This document shows positions 34,985 to 46,547 of a stretch of 64,000 nucleotides of DNA, piece after piece. Position 1 is the first letter of the stretch; each line of letters begins with the position of its first letter. Origin of the DNA: Sarcophilus harrisii (lineage: Eukaryota; Chordata; Mammalia; Dasyuromorphia; Dasyuridae); the NCBI RefSeq assembly GCF_902635505.1, contig NC_045426.1, positions 331,814,374 to 331,878,373 on the forward strand. The letters run 5' to 3'. The position numbers and the translations under genes are program-made. The notes below the pieces were generated by a model. It made no database searches and was not told the origin of the DNA. It saw only the letters and a program-made list of their open reading frames with translations.

Positions 34985-36060
34985 CTAAATCTCACATACA
35001 TAGGAGACTTCAGATCTCACAACTTTGCTATTAGTATGTACACAGTATCTTTCACTTTGCTTAAGTACATGGAGGACTTTTTGTGTTTTTCTGATAGCAT
35101 CATTCTCTTCATTTCTTATAGAACAAATATATTCCTTCATAATCACAGGGCACAGTTTATTCAGCAATTCCACAATTGATGGGCATTCCCTCAAATTCCA
35201 ATTCTTTGCCATGAGAAAAGAGCTGCTATAAATATTTTTATATCTATACATTCTTTTCCTTTAAAAAAATCTTTTGGGGGATTCATGACTAGTAGTGTTA
35301 TTGTTAAGTTAGAGAATATGTATGATTTTATACTTCTTTGGGCAAAAATCATATCTTTTGATCACATACTATTTGGGGATTGGGTATCTATATAAATTTG
35401 ACTCAGCTCCCTATACATTTGAGAAATGAGGCCTTCATCAGAGAAACTTGCTTCAAAATTCTTTTCATAATTACTATTGCTAACTGTTTATTCTATTCTT
35501 TCTTTCCTTTCACCCTGTCCCTCCTCAGGTGTTTTGCTTCTGACCAGCCCCTCTTTTATCACCCTCTCTTTTTCCCATATAACTTCCCCTCCTATTTTCC
35601 TGCAGAATAAGATAGATTTCTATACCCATTTTTTGAGTGTGTTTATTATTTCCTTTTAGAACCAATTCTGATGTGAATAAGGTTCACTCAGTCCCACTCA
35701 TTTCCTCTTCTTCATGTACATTATAAAAGCTTTTTCTTGACTCTTTTATGGCAAATAATTTACATTATTCCATCTTTCCCTGTCCCTTTCTCCCAATAAT
35801 TTGTCCCCCACCATTTTATTTTATTTTGTTTTTTAAATATTATCCCTTCAAGTTCAACTCACACCTGTGCCCTCTGCCTCTATATACTCATTCTAACTAC
35901 TATGATAATGAGAAGTTCTGATGAGTTACAAGTATCAGCCTTTCATGTAAAAATATAAACAGATAAACCTTATTAAGTCCCTTATGATTTCCCTTTCCTG
36001 ATTACTGCCTTATGCTTCTCCTAAGTCCTTTAAAAATCAAATTTTCTATTCATCTCTGAG
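34985..36060 (-). mobile_element. Old L1, internally deleted
   Basis: The minus strand shows an ORF2 C-terminus (AKNWNLRECPSIVELLNKLC, about 35000-35215) and a piece of ORF2 near 35395-35465. It is then followed directly by pyrimidine-rich sequence (35480-36060) resembling the ORF1-ORF2 spacer of the young L1 ('tgatgtgaataaggttcact' compares with 'tgatgagagtaagattcaca' at 50636-50655). Most of ORF2 (endonuclease and reverse transcriptase) is missing. Confidence 0.7.
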
Positions 36061-36109
36061 GATCAGTTTTTTTTTTTCACTTTGGGTGATTTGAATCACC
36101 CAAATTATA

Positions 36110-36370
36110 TTTCTATTGACTGTTGAGCTGGAAGAAACTAAAAGACTATTTAGTCCAAATCCTTTGTTTTTTCATCTAAAGAAAAAGGCTTGAGGAGGTA
36201 AAGTGATTGTCAAATTCATAAGTTAGAGAAGTCAGAATTTGAATCCTGCATAGTGAATAAATGTGCAGAATGATTAGGTGATTTGCTTAGGGTTAGACAA
36301 ACAGCAACTATAGGAGCTAGGACCTAAGCTCAAATCTTCAGACTAACTTTGGTGCTCTTTCTTCTATAAC
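36110..36370. mobile_element. MIR-type SINE remnant(s)
   Basis: 'tgttgagctggaagaaacta' and 'tagtccaaatcc' followed by 'gaggaggtaaagtgattgt' resemble MIR-family sequences; a second similar piece follows to about 36360. Confidence 0.45.
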
Positions 36371-36429
36371 TGACTCTTTCAAATTTGAACTCTAGGAAGT
36401 AGAGATGGAAGTGTTTTAAAAGGTCATTT

Positions 36430-36560
36430 AGTGACATAAGTACTTACTCTGTAAAAGGTTCTGTGCTAAGTATTAAGGATAAGAAAAAGATTAAACTACT
36501 CCTCTCAAAGAGCTGGCATTCTATTAGAGGAGGAGGATACAATGTGAAGAATCATTTAAA
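36430..36560. repeat. Unassigned marsupial interspersed repeat fragment
   Basis: 'gtacttactctgtaaaaggt', 'tgtgctaagtattaaggata' and 'aaagagctggcattctatta' form a pattern also seen weakly near 29.8 kb and 37.2 kb. Family name not asserted. Confidence 0.35.
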
Positions 36561-36639
36561 AAAAAACACCATCCACTGGGAAAAAGATAGAAAGGATTCT
36601 TTCAGAAGGTAAAATATGAGTTAAACCAACTTCCTAAGG

Positions 36640-36895
36640 CAACTTAATTGGCACAGTGGATAGAGTGCTGATAGTAGAATCTGAGTTCAAATTTGACTTC
36701 AGATGCTAGCTATATGTCTGTAGACAGATTCTGTCTGCTTCAGTTTCCAGAACTGCAAAATGGGAATAATAGTAGTAGTAATTACCTCCCAGGGGTGCTG
36801 TCAAGGTCAACTGAGATAATATTTTTAAAACATTCTGCACAAGACCTGAAACATGGATGCTCAAAAAATGTTTGATTCCTTCCTTCCTTCCTTGA
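36640..36895 (+). mobile_element. CORE-SINE, long form, ending in CTTC repeats
   Basis: 'ttggcacagtggatagagtg', 'gagttcaaatttgacttcag', 'gcaaaatgggaataatagta', 'acctcccaggggtgctgtca', 'aactgagataatattt', then '(ccttc)n'. Typical MAR-type SINE. Confidence 0.85.
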
Positions 36896-37099
36896 GTATC
36901 AGAAAAGAAAGTTCTATATCTGTGATTCTGTGATTCTAAATTCTTTCAAAACTCTATTTTCACCTTCTTTTTAAAGATCCATTAACCGAAGACTCATTTG
37001 AAGCCAAATATAGAGATTAATAAATTGATTTATTTTGTTTCGTTCTTTTCAGGATGCAGGCTAGGTGTAAGAATCAAAGGCTTTTTTTTTCCTCACGTA

Positions 37100-38320
37100 T
37101 GATTTTCATTTTATAAAGATAGTGAAATTGTCCTCAAAATTCAATTAAATGCTTTTTGAGAAGTAGATATTAAGTGTCCTCCATGGACAAGCACTGAAAT
37201 AGGTAGCAGATATGCAGAGACAAAAAAGGAGTCATTGATCTCAAAAAGATCTGGTAATATCTTAGTGGCAGGAAGGGAAGGGAAAAAAAAAAAAAACTTT
37301 TGTAATTTCCTCATTTGTTCAAACCTGCAGTTGCACGCAAGGTGTCTTAGATTCTTTCCTGGATAAAACATGCTGGGAACCTATTAATTCTAGAAACTAA
37401 TAAGCAGAAATATACTGAAATACTGCACTAAATGTGTACTAAACACTGAAGATAAACTTGAGTTGTCTTCCTGATTCCAATCCTAACTCACTCTCTATCC
37501 TTTAATCCTTAATCTTTCTTCTTTGGAGAGAGTTACTTACTAGTTCATCCAGAGGAGGTGCCAGGACTCTTAAATTAGCTTTCATTGTCAGCCCTCCCAA
37601 ACTGCTGGGGGTAGGGATAGATAGGAAAAATAAGCTTTTGTATCCAAAACTAAGACTGAATGCTGTAGGAATTGTGGAAGTAGGAGTCTTACTTGCAGCA
37701 ACCAAAGACTTTTCTTGGGAGGGCTGGCAATGCAGGACAAAAAGCAAGTTTCAAATAGAACTTCTTGTCCTATTGCCTGGAAGTTGGAAAACTTGGTCTG
37801 GTGTGGTAATTTGGGAGTATAAGTATAATTGAGTCCCCCAGTTGTTATTACTTCTTAGCACACTTTCCTTTCTCATATGTCAGAAAAGTCCCTCTCACAT
37901 TGAACTTGGAAGTCATCCCTAACAGCTCAGCAGTCCTCTACAATTCAATCCTTCTTTCCTCCTGCAACTTTCCATGAAGAATATCCCAAGCACAAACATT
38001 CTTCCTGAGAATTAAGAAAACTTTGATGTTTGAAAATTGCCTTCTGATTTATTTTTATCCAGCAGAAATTTGCATGCCTTTGAAAATGTATTTTGCAGAA
38101 GAAAGCAGAAGATCTAGAAAGGTACCCAGAGCAAATTGAAAGTAAAGTAGATGAGGATGAAGGAAAGGAAGTAAAGTAGATGAGGATAGAGGAAAGGAAA
38201 GAATGAGACTCAGAAGACAGACATAGGGAAAAGAATTGAATTATTTCTTTAGAAAAAGGAAATCCTAGGTAAGGAAGCTTCCTCTTTCAATGCAGGTTGC
38301 CACCTTTTATGAAATTTTAG
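37100..38320. other. Intergenic DNA, no gene; a hairpin and a short tandem repeat
   Basis: Holds a 17-bp inverted repeat (37584-37600 with 37715-37731) and a two-copy tandem of about 34 bp at 38140-38205 containing 'aaagtagatgaggat'. Nothing else recognised. Confidence 0.45.
37584..37731. repeat. Inverted repeat, 17-bp arms, 114-base loop
   Basis: 'attgtcagccctcccaa' and 'ttgggagggctggcaat' are complementary at 16 of 17 positions. Could be the ends of a small DNA element or chance; no target duplication seen. Confidence 0.6.
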
Positions 38321-38324
38321 TCTT

Positions 38325-38462
38325 TGAGAGCTGTTCAGAGCACTGAGATTAAGGGATTTGCTGAGGATCACCCAGCCAGTAAATGTCAGAGGTAGAACAT
38401 AAATGCAGGTCTTGTAGGCTCCAGGTCCATCTATCTATCCACTATGCAATGCTACACAGAGA
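38325..38462 (-). mobile_element. CORE-SINE fragment
   Basis: 'attaagggatttgctgagga', 'cacccagccagtaaatgtca', 'ccatctatctatccactatg' match the reversed SINE. Confidence 0.75.
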
Positions 38463-38879
38463 GTGTGATTCAAATTAAGGTCAATAAATTTGAAAGGAAA
38501 GAAAGAGGATAGATATTCCAATATCTTTAAACGTGAAATGTCTTTTCCAACCCAGGAAAATTTCAAGAAGTCAAGCTATCTGTATGGGCAGAAGTAGAAC
38601 AGCAGCCTCTTCTTATTAATACTTTGTGGGTGGAACAGAAAGAACAATATGGGGGAGGGAAGGCATGGGAATCTTATTTTTCTTATGGCCTAGTCCACTG
38701 TACACCTTTCCTGGATTTCTAAAAGGAATTAAACATTGAATAGTATTAGCACTATTATCCGTTAATATACCATATTATCCATTTATTCCTGAATTTGAGT
38801 CATTATAGGTAACCTTGTGTCTGAGCAGAAACCAGAATGGTGGAAATAAAACTGGAAATAAATGGTGCACAGATGTAAA

Positions 38880-39128
38880 TGGTGATCTTTATTTGTCCTT
38901 CACATAGGATACTTCTCTTGGTTTTGAGCATTTGCCTTGGCATCTGCCATGCCTATAAGATACTTCCTCCTTACTGGCACTTTGCACAATCCCTCATTTC
39001 CTTCAAGATTCATGTTAATGATTACCTCCTACATGAAATCTTTCCTATTTCTCCCAACTGTTAGGACCTGTCCTCCATATTACCTGATATTTATTTTGTA
39101 TTTATTTTATGTGATCTCCTTTATTTAC
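38880..39128 (+). mobile_element. L2 LINE 3' portion
   Basis: 'gcatttgccttggcatctgc', 'catttccttcaagattcat', 'tacctcctacatgaaatctt' and 'attttgtatttattttatgt' follow the L2 3' region. Confidence 0.6.
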
Positions 39129-39239
39129 TTATTTAAAATAAAGTACAAAATTTTAAAAAATAAACATTTCTATTTCAAGAAAGTATAATGATAGAAATGA
39201 TTATATTCATGCCTGTAAATCTTTTTTTTCTTTTGCTAC

Positions 39240-39350
39240 CTTGTAGATAATTCTTTTGTTCTCTGCTGCGCACTTTTTATATTCTTTTCCTCCCTTTCAT
39301 CTCCCCCCTCTTTCCCCAAGGAGGCAGCAGTTAAGAACAAGTATAATTAA

Positions 39351-39406
<56 letters not shown>

Positions 39407-39990
39407 TCACCCCAAACACTCGCCCACCCATATATTTATATCCATATGCACACATACATACGCCTACCTGTATATACATATGTACACACATTTACACATA
39501 TGTAGACATTCATCTAAAACAACATTAATATGGCTGACATATAATGTAAATTTCTCTTCTGATTGAATTTTAAGTTTGACTTTCTCTGAGATCAATGATT
39601 ACTAGCTCAATATTTTTTTCCTAATGACCTCCTGATCCTTGTTATTGTGTCTGTATTATATCTATTTGCCATCCCTGATAACTCTTCTACTTTAATTCTA
39701 CTCTAATTTGCCCTGCTATTACTTAACCTCCCGCACTCATGAATCCCTCCCATATCTTCTGTACTCACTTTTTCCCTCCCTCTTTATCCCATTCTCATTG
39801 ATAATTAACTTTATCACACTATTCTAAACACCCTTCTGTGCCCCCACCTTATCCTATGCTACCCTTTCCCATCCTCTTTCTCCCTTTCCTATTAATCTAC
39901 AATATCCTTCTATAATTCTGCTCTATTCTATTTCATTCCCCCCACATTTCTTTTTTAAATTTTGGAGGGTGCTGTACACTACATGTTTTA
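39240..39990 (-). repeat. L1-associated non-coding repeat (copy of 9119-9790, opposite strand) with (CA)n/(TA)n
   Basis: Its reverse complement aligns with 9119-9790 over the 'aatcattgat', 'gagaaatttacattatatg' and 'caccctccaaaat' regions. The variable patch has expanded here into a CA dinucleotide array (39358-39393) followed by TA repeats. Probably the ORF1-ORF2 spacer of an old L1; that assignment is inference. Confidence 0.5.
39358..39407. repeat. (CA)n/(TA)n microsatellite
   Basis: Pure AC dinucleotides followed by AT dinucleotides. Confidence 0.95.
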
Positions 39991-41320
39991 TTTATCCGTT
40001 TGTCTATCTGTCTCCTTCCCTATTTAACTAATGACTGATTTGGATAGGTTTTCAAAATTACCAGTTCCACAAATAGGTTTTTTGAACTCTGGCTTTCCTT
40101 ATGGTGAAACCATCCAGGTGTCTATAAGCTAAGTTACTAGCACCCTTAGGGAGAGATTGTCATGCTGGATTCAAAAACCACTAGTCTTTTCTTATAACCA
40201 TTAACCCCTTTGTCTTTGAGGATACCAACAACAAGGATATTGATAAGATAATTAAGGAATAGTCCTCTTTAGTAAGTGGATCTTAAATAGACAGTAAAGC
40301 ATTGGGAGTTAATAGATGATACACTTATGTAAAGGACTAGAAGTTAAGTGATGGGGTTGTCAGGGTTTCTGGGTGGCTGGAAACATCTTGGAAGAGATGA
40401 GACACATTGGTTTAGCAGAAACAGGGACAACTGGGAAGAGACCAGAGATTCAGAGGAACAAAATCCTTGCCGGTTGGCAATAATACAATAGCAACAAAAC
40501 AATCAGCAAGAGCCATGCATTCTCCCACAAAGCAAATCCATTGTCCATTTTTGGAACTCTTAGTAAAAATGAAAGTAGATATTAGTGACCTTCTTTTGTT
40601 CCCCCAATAGCTGGTCAAACTGCTTATCTAGAAAAGCTGCCTCTAGGCGCTACTTCAAAATAGGAATTTTATTCCTGTAACAAGAATTTTGCCATGGGAA
40701 GTAACTTTCAGTATTCATCCTAAACTGTGCCTAGAAAGGATATGAAGACTTTGTAGGGAATCCTGATTAGTCATGGCCTTGCATCCTCACACAAAGCAAG
40801 TATTTAGGAATCTAAGTCCTAGATCATTGGTACATGCAAACTGTGAGAAATGTCAATACCTTAGAGATGGATATAGAAAAGATTTCTGGATACAAGGATA
40901 AACTGAGGCCCATTATCAAACAGGACAATACCTTTTAGGGAATTGCAGGGAAATAAAATAAAAATAAAAATAATAGATCAATGAAGGTGCAATTGTCTCC
41001 CAGCAAGGTTCTGACCTGGGGAATTCTATCTGATGCCTACAGAATTCTCTCTATGAGTTCTTGCTAAATGTCAATTTTGGGTGCCTGAGTGACTGCTACT
41101 TGTCTACCTGTCCAGGAACTCTGGATCCCTCAGGTTGGTAACCTTCAGTCGGGTTTTCCCTTGTCCCTACGTTTCTAGTAGAGGGTGCTCTGGAGAAACA
41201 GATTCCTGATATCACCTTTCTCTATTATGTTAGTTATGTAGGTCAAGATGTCCTATTGTGCATTTGGGGCCCCTGGTTATTTTGGTTCAGACCCCATCTA
41301 TTTCATGGTAAAAGGATAAT
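39991..41320. other. Intergenic DNA, no gene recognised
   Basis: Slightly more GC-rich than its surroundings and may be a decayed repeat. No domain, terminal repeat or reading frame of note found. Confidence 0.3.
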
Positions 41321-41324
41321 AACC

Positions 41325-41512
41325 ACAACACTTCTGAGTGCAACTAGAATCAGATTAAATTTTAATTGGGAAATATTTAACAAAATAAATAAAAATGCAA
41401 TAGAACATGGATAAAGTTAATATGTTTTTTTTTTCAAAATCAATATGCTGTCACAGGAATCCATATGTATGATTTAGTAGCCCATTTCTATTTGAGTTTG
41501 ACATCATTTCTG
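41325..41512 (-). mobile_element. hAT-like non-autonomous DNA element fragment
   Basis: 'taattgggaaatatttaaca', 'aaaataaataaaaatgcaat' and the end 'ctatttgagtttgacatcat' match a common mammalian/marsupial hAT-type repeat whose terminus reads 'gagtttgacacc'. One end only is clear. Confidence 0.5.
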
Positions 41513-41944
41513 AAAGGCACTCAACAGAGTGGGCAGTTAGTAAATGATTTCTGAATTTTGTTTAACTGAGCCAAGAATAAAATGTCAAAAATTAGTCATG
41601 TTACTAGCTATAATTTACAAGCTGTGAATAAAGTTTTTGTTTACTTTTCTTCCTTACCCAAAAAGGTAATTATTCTTAGTAGCTCTTCTCTCTCGGGAAT
41701 AAAAACTACTTTAACAGTAACTCTGAAGGAATAAAGCAATTTGCAGAGATCATTAAAAGTCTGATTCTCCATAATGTAAATGTTACTATGGTACTTAATC
41801 TCATGTGTTGAAAATATGCTTTGGCCAACTTTGTTATGAATTGTTTCTAAGCTACAAAACTGATGAGGAACCCCACCTTTACAATACAGACTTGCAATTC
41901 TTCTGCATGTCTACAACTTAGGATCTTACGGTGTTATCTGCAGC

Positions 41945-42000
41945 ACTGAAAGATTAAGTGACTTGCTAGGGTCGCATCATTAGTATAGTTGTTCATTCTA
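41945..42000 (-). mobile_element. SINE fragment
   Basis: 'aagattaagtgacttgctag' then 'ggtcgcatcattagta' is the antisense CORE region. Short. Confidence 0.5.
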
Positions 42001-42049
42001 TATTGGTCTCTATTGAGAAACTGCTTCTCATAAATATTTTTCAGTTCAA

Positions 42050-42240
42050 ACATACATAAATATATAGATATTCTGTGTGTATATGTATATATATAACATA
42101 ATGTGTATATATACATATAACATAATGTGTATATACACATGATTTTATCACATTTGATCAAATAGTAATACAAACACACACGTATATATATTTATATTTA
42201 TATACAAGTGTCTTTGTTTATATATTTATATGTAGCCAAA
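42050..42240. repeat. AT/GT-rich low-complexity repeat
   Basis: Repeated 'acataatgtgtatata' units (two to three copies) within TATA-rich DNA. Confidence 0.8.
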
Positions 42241-43449
42241 TAGAACTTTTATTGGGTGTGGTATGCAGAATGTATTACTGCCTGAACAAACACTCTAATT
42301 TTCACCTCTCACTTCTGACTGTTTGAGACTTTTCTTTGCTAAATCCCCTTCTGGGTTTAAAGTATTTTGAGGTATGAATATACATTCAAAATTACTGACA
42401 TTTGCATATATTATCTCTCAACTCAGCTTAACCCCATGTTACTTTGCCTTTCTCATCTTCAAAATGTGCATCTTTTAGCTTGGACTGAAAAGCTTTTAAT
42501 GCATAATATAGATTGCTTAAATAACATTGATACTAGCTATGAAAAAGCTACTGGGCAAAAATGTCTTTTCACAGAGTCTCTGAAAGACTTGGTATTGAGT
42601 TTATTATTGGAAAGAAAACAGTTGACTTCCCAAAGAAAGTGCTAAGGAGTATTTTAATTCTTAGGATGTAGGTTTTAATTCTTATCATTGGTGGATATTC
42701 TATTACTGTGTAACTATATGTCACTATGATTTCGGAGGGAATTTCATGAGCTTTTGTCAACACATGATGGTTATCTGATTGTGATAAGTCTGTGGACTTA
42801 AATACCTTTGATAGCCCTTAAACAAGTTTGTTATCAAGTGTGTTCCAATGCTTTCTAGCATAGAAGAATCTGCCAGAGACATTGGGGAAGACCCTAGGAG
42901 AAGAATTTATCACATTACCAGAAAAAAACTTTAAATATATGTGTTCATATTGATGGTGAATAAAATGTTTTTCATAAAATTTTAAACTTTGTGGAAAGGG
43001 GGTCAATAATTACATTAGTGGGATGAAAATGAGAACTGAACATGGATGTACTTACCAAGGGTCACATAGCAAGTAATATTAATTCTTAATTTCAAAGGAG
43101 ATAATGATGATATCCTCTATTTCTATTTTTTAATTATATGTGAGCTAGCAATAATTTTGTAGCTTTGTTAAACTTCACCATGTTTCATTAATTAGACAGA
43201 AATAGATGAGAACAATTTTGAATGAGAAGGGATGAAGAAAGAGAAACTCTTTCAATAATGATCACAACATCTCAATACCTTCTCATTCTTCATTATTGAA
43301 CACTTGTTTTCTCAATGATCATGTGATCTTCCATATGAAATCTATAATTTTATAGATCTACAAAAAATGGCTCAGCTCAGACAAAAAATTTTTGGAATTC
43401 TTCCTCATGAGGAGATGAAACTATAGTAATTTGAAAATATAAAATATTA
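42241..43449. other. Intergenic DNA, no gene recognised
   Basis: AT-rich; a short SINE-like string occurs near 43055-43085 ('gggtcacatagcaagtaa'). The frame at 42367-42645 has no recognisable family. Confidence 0.35.
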
Positions 43450-43575
43450 ATAGCTGTATTAGTTTGGGCAAGTCACTTCATCTTGTTGCATCTTTATCTG
43501 TAAAATATAATTATACTAGATGATGTCTAATGAATATTTCCACTTTTAATATTTCTTGGCTCTATTAAGTTTCTA
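43450..43575 (+). mobile_element. MIR/CORE-SINE fragment
   Basis: 'gtttgggcaagtcacttcat', 'catctttatctgtaaaatat' and 'actagatgatgtctaa' are in SINE order. Confidence 0.6.
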
Positions 43576-43678
43576 TCCTATTCTTTCTTGAAAACTTAAC
43601 AGCCATCAATAGAAGCATTCCAAATCACAATAACTTTAAAATATAATGTGTAAAACAGTTAAAATATTTCATTTCTAA

Positions 43679-43708
43679 TTTATATATATATATATATATA
43701 TATATTTA
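43679..43708. repeat. (TA)n microsatellite
   Basis: Pure TA dinucleotides. Confidence 0.95.
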
Positions 43709-44395
43709 ACTCAAAAGAATTAGTACAAATATTCAATATATGAATAAGAGCATAATAAGAGAATATATGTTTTATATATATGAGACAAATGAGTTATTTT
43801 TGCATCTCAAGTTTCTGCTACTCAATGATCATTGCTCCCTGCTTCTGAAAAAGCTGTATACATTAAGTTTATTACCATAGAGGAGTATAGTGGTCATCAT
43901 TATTGTTTTTCTGACCCTCTGAAAATTTCACTGCTTTGTATGTAATATGAGCTTTTGGCAGTTAACTTTGTCTTTAACCAAAAAAAGTTTTTCTTTTGTT
44001 CTTTGCTTATTTTTATAAATACTTATATATACATTATATGTGTGTGCATGTATATGTATATGTACACATACATTTTTTCTCTTTAATAATATCCTTTGGA
44101 TATGATCTAGGTATTGGAGATAGTGGGTGATTGTGAATTCACAATTTTATGTCTATAATTTAAAAAATAATGGGGCCAATTCATAAATGTAAAATCAATA
44201 TAATAGCAAACATATCATTAGGGTAGCCCCAAAATATATCCAGCAATGAATTTTGTTGTCTTTTATTGTCTATCCTAATTGAATAGCATTCAGATAGATT
44301 CAAACAACTAATACAATTAACATTTTTCTGATTATTATAAATCAATAGCAGTTTTCATGTGATTATTGATTATGTATTTCTTCTTTACAGGATTA

Positions 44396-44620
44396 CTTGG
44401 TCCTATACTGTTTGACATTTTACTCTTTGCGAGATAGGTGGCATGTTATGGGATAGGTGATATGTTGATGAAGTCTACAGATGACACAAAGCTGGATTAG
44501 TTAACACAGCAGTTAACAGAGTCAAGATCCAAGTCCTGAAAGACTGGAGCATTCAAATGTACTTTAAAAATAAAATTCAATGGAGATAAATTTAAATCCT
44601 TGCATTTAGGGGCCAAAAAG
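44396..44620 (+). mobile_element. L3/CR1-like LINE, reverse transcriptase fragment
   Basis: The plus strand shows 'acagatgacacaaagctgga', which encodes the DDTKL stretch of the RT catalytic core, followed by 'gcattcaaatgtactt' and 'gataaatttaaatccttgca', the typical order of CR1/L3 ORF2. Decayed; no open frame. Confidence 0.65.
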
Positions 44621-44629
44621 AGGAAGCAG

Positions 44630-44872
44630 TCAGATCAAGCAATGAATATAGCATTGGATCTAGGTACAAATCTTTCCTTAGACACTCAATGGATGCATGA
44701 CCTTGAGTACATCATTTAACCTGTATTTCTTTATTCAGCTATTAAATGGTGGTAACAATAGCTCCTCTCTTACAGAGTTTGTGAGAATCAAATGAAATTA
44801 TATTTTTAAATATATTCCAGTATAATGTCTGGGACATGATAGGCATTCTATAAATACTAGTTATTTTTATAG
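44630..44872 (+). mobile_element. CORE-SINE, long form
   Basis: 'tacaaatctttccttagaca', 'tgaccttgagtacatcattt', 'aatggtggtaacaatagctc', 'gagaatcaaatgaaattata', 'ctataaatactagttattt'. Confidence 0.8.
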
Positions 44873-44905
44873 TAATAGTAGTAGCAGTAGCAGCAGTAGT
44901 AGTAA

Positions 44906-44949
<44 letters not shown>

Positions 44950-44962
44950 ATAGTAGTAGTGA
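44873..44962. repeat. (TAG)n microsatellite
   Basis: Triplet array TAG/CAG/TAA interrupted. On the minus strand it translates as poly-Thr, which is not a real protein. Confidence 0.95.
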
Positions 44963-45681
44963 AAGTCAATTTTAAAAGAGAAATCATGGCATAGAGGATA
45001 ATTTTCCAAATCCCTTCTTTACCTTCTGCCTCCATTTGATTATTGGTTCACATTATGTTATCCATTGTTCCCCTTATCCAGAGTAAGGTAAGTGCTTTTT
45101 TTCCTTTGCTCTGCTTTTCTTCTTTTCCTTTTCTTTTATTCCCTTTCATTTTATTTCATTCTCTCTTTCTTTTAATTTTTGCCCTCAGTTTCATCAGAAT
45201 CAGAAATTCCCATTCCCTCCATGTGTCCTTAATTGTTTCTCAATACTAATTTTTGAAGAATAAAAATTTAGAGACAAAGGGCAATAGAAAGGTGTATGGT
45301 AATTATGAGCAGTCTATATTACTTATTTTACCAATATTGAACCAAACAAGAAAAAGGGCAGAAAACATCATCATAGAGATATATAATTGGAAAAGGAGAT
45401 GGACTATTCATTAAATGAACCTACGAGATTACTGATAGACAGCTCACCTACTCCAACAGTATCTATATAAAGCCAAAAAATTTAAAGGAAAACCCAAAGA
45501 ATATGGTGGAATTCCCAATTGAAGATAGTCAGTAGCCCAAAAACAGAGCAGCAGAGGGTATAGGCATGGATGGGCTGTGATCTGAATATTGAAGAGAGTG
45601 ATCATGTTTATTGTCTACTGCTGTTTTTTAAGATTCCTATCATAAACAAGATCCGTGTATGAGGTCTTTTATATTTGTTTG
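44963..45681. other. Intergenic DNA, no gene; CT-rich patch
   Basis: CT-rich stretch at about 45105-45185; otherwise nothing recognised. This is the 3' flank of the OR pseudogene. Confidence 0.35.
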
Positions 45682-46127
45682 CTAAAGAACTTCCTTCTTC
45701 TTTTTTTTTCCTGAGGCAATTGGGGTTAAGTGACTTACCCAGGGTCTCATAACTAGGAAGTGTTAAATGTGCCTGAGACCAGATTTGAACTCTGACTTCT
45801 TCCTGATTTCAGGATTGCTGCTCTATCCATTGAATCACCTAGCTGCCCAGAAACTTCCTTCTTAACAAATGTTTTAATGCCTCTTTTTATATCCTTGTAT
45901 CTGAGATTATAGATTAAAGGATTCATAACAACATAAAATATGGGAAATATTTTGTTTGTAACTTACAGTTTATATGTATTAAATAATTTCTTGCATTTGA
46001 CAACATTAACATGAGTAGAATAGTACTGTGGAATAAAACTAGCATTATCTGCTAGGCTGAACAGGTAGAAAAGGCTTTATTTCTTTCTCCAGTAGGTTAG
46101 TCTTTATATTTATTTAAATTATAAATG
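45682..46127 (-). pseudogene. OR pseudogene, 3' part, cut by a SINE and abutting an L1
   Basis: The minus strand from about 46090 reads KAFSTCSA and then a stop where H is expected. After further decay including a frame change it continues with MNPLIYNLRYKDIKRGIK, then TFVKKEVL and TAG at 45684-45682. These are the TM6 motif and the TM7/C-tail of an OR. A SINE (45700-45850) sits within the last codons. The N-terminal two-thirds is missing: the gene breaks at the 3' end of the L1 (46128). By position relative to block A it is likely the paralogue of the OR at 1-539, but the two visible parts do not overlap, so this cannot be tested here. Confidence 0.88.
45700..45850 (-). mobile_element. CORE-SINE (tRNA-headed type) inserted in the OR pseudogene
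   Basis: Poly-T, then 'cctgaggcaattggggttaa', 'gtgacttacccagggtctca', ending 'atcacctagctgccc'. Flanked by a target duplication containing AACTTCCTTCTT (left copy ending at 45699, right copy ending near 45863). Confidence 0.92.
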
Positions 46128-46136
46128 TTTTTTTTT

Positions 46137-46547
46137 AATTTAATAGCCTTTTATTTACAGGATATATACATGGGTAACTTTACAGCATTAACAATTGCCA
46201 AACCTCTTGTTCCAATTTTTCACCTCTTACCCCCCCCCACCCCCTCCCCTAGATGGCAGGATGACCAGTAGATGTTAAATATATTAAAATATATTAGATA
46301 CACAATAAGTATACCTGACCAAAACGTTATTTTGCTGTAGAAAAAGAATCAGACTCTGAAATATTGTACAATTAGCTTGTGAAGGAAATCAAAAATGCAG
46401 GTGTGCATAAATATAGGGATTGGGAATTCAATGTAATGGTTTTTAGTCATCTCCCAGAGTTCTTTTTCTGGGCATAGCTAGTTCTGTTCATTACTGCTCC
46501 ATTAGAAATGATTTGGTTGATCTCGTTGCTGAGGATGGCCTGGTCCA
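46137..46547 (-). other. L1 3' UTR
   Basis: Contains a C-run (G-run on the L1 sense strand) at about 46230-46250 and ends 'ggctattaaatt' before the A-tail. G-rich tracts in L1 3' UTRs are known in mammals. Confidence 0.85.

Noticed and set aside
39256-39528. Frame with His/Thr run
   Set aside because: Translation of the CA microsatellite.
44742-45035. Poly-threonine protein on the minus strand
   Set aside because: Translation of the (TAG)n microsatellite.
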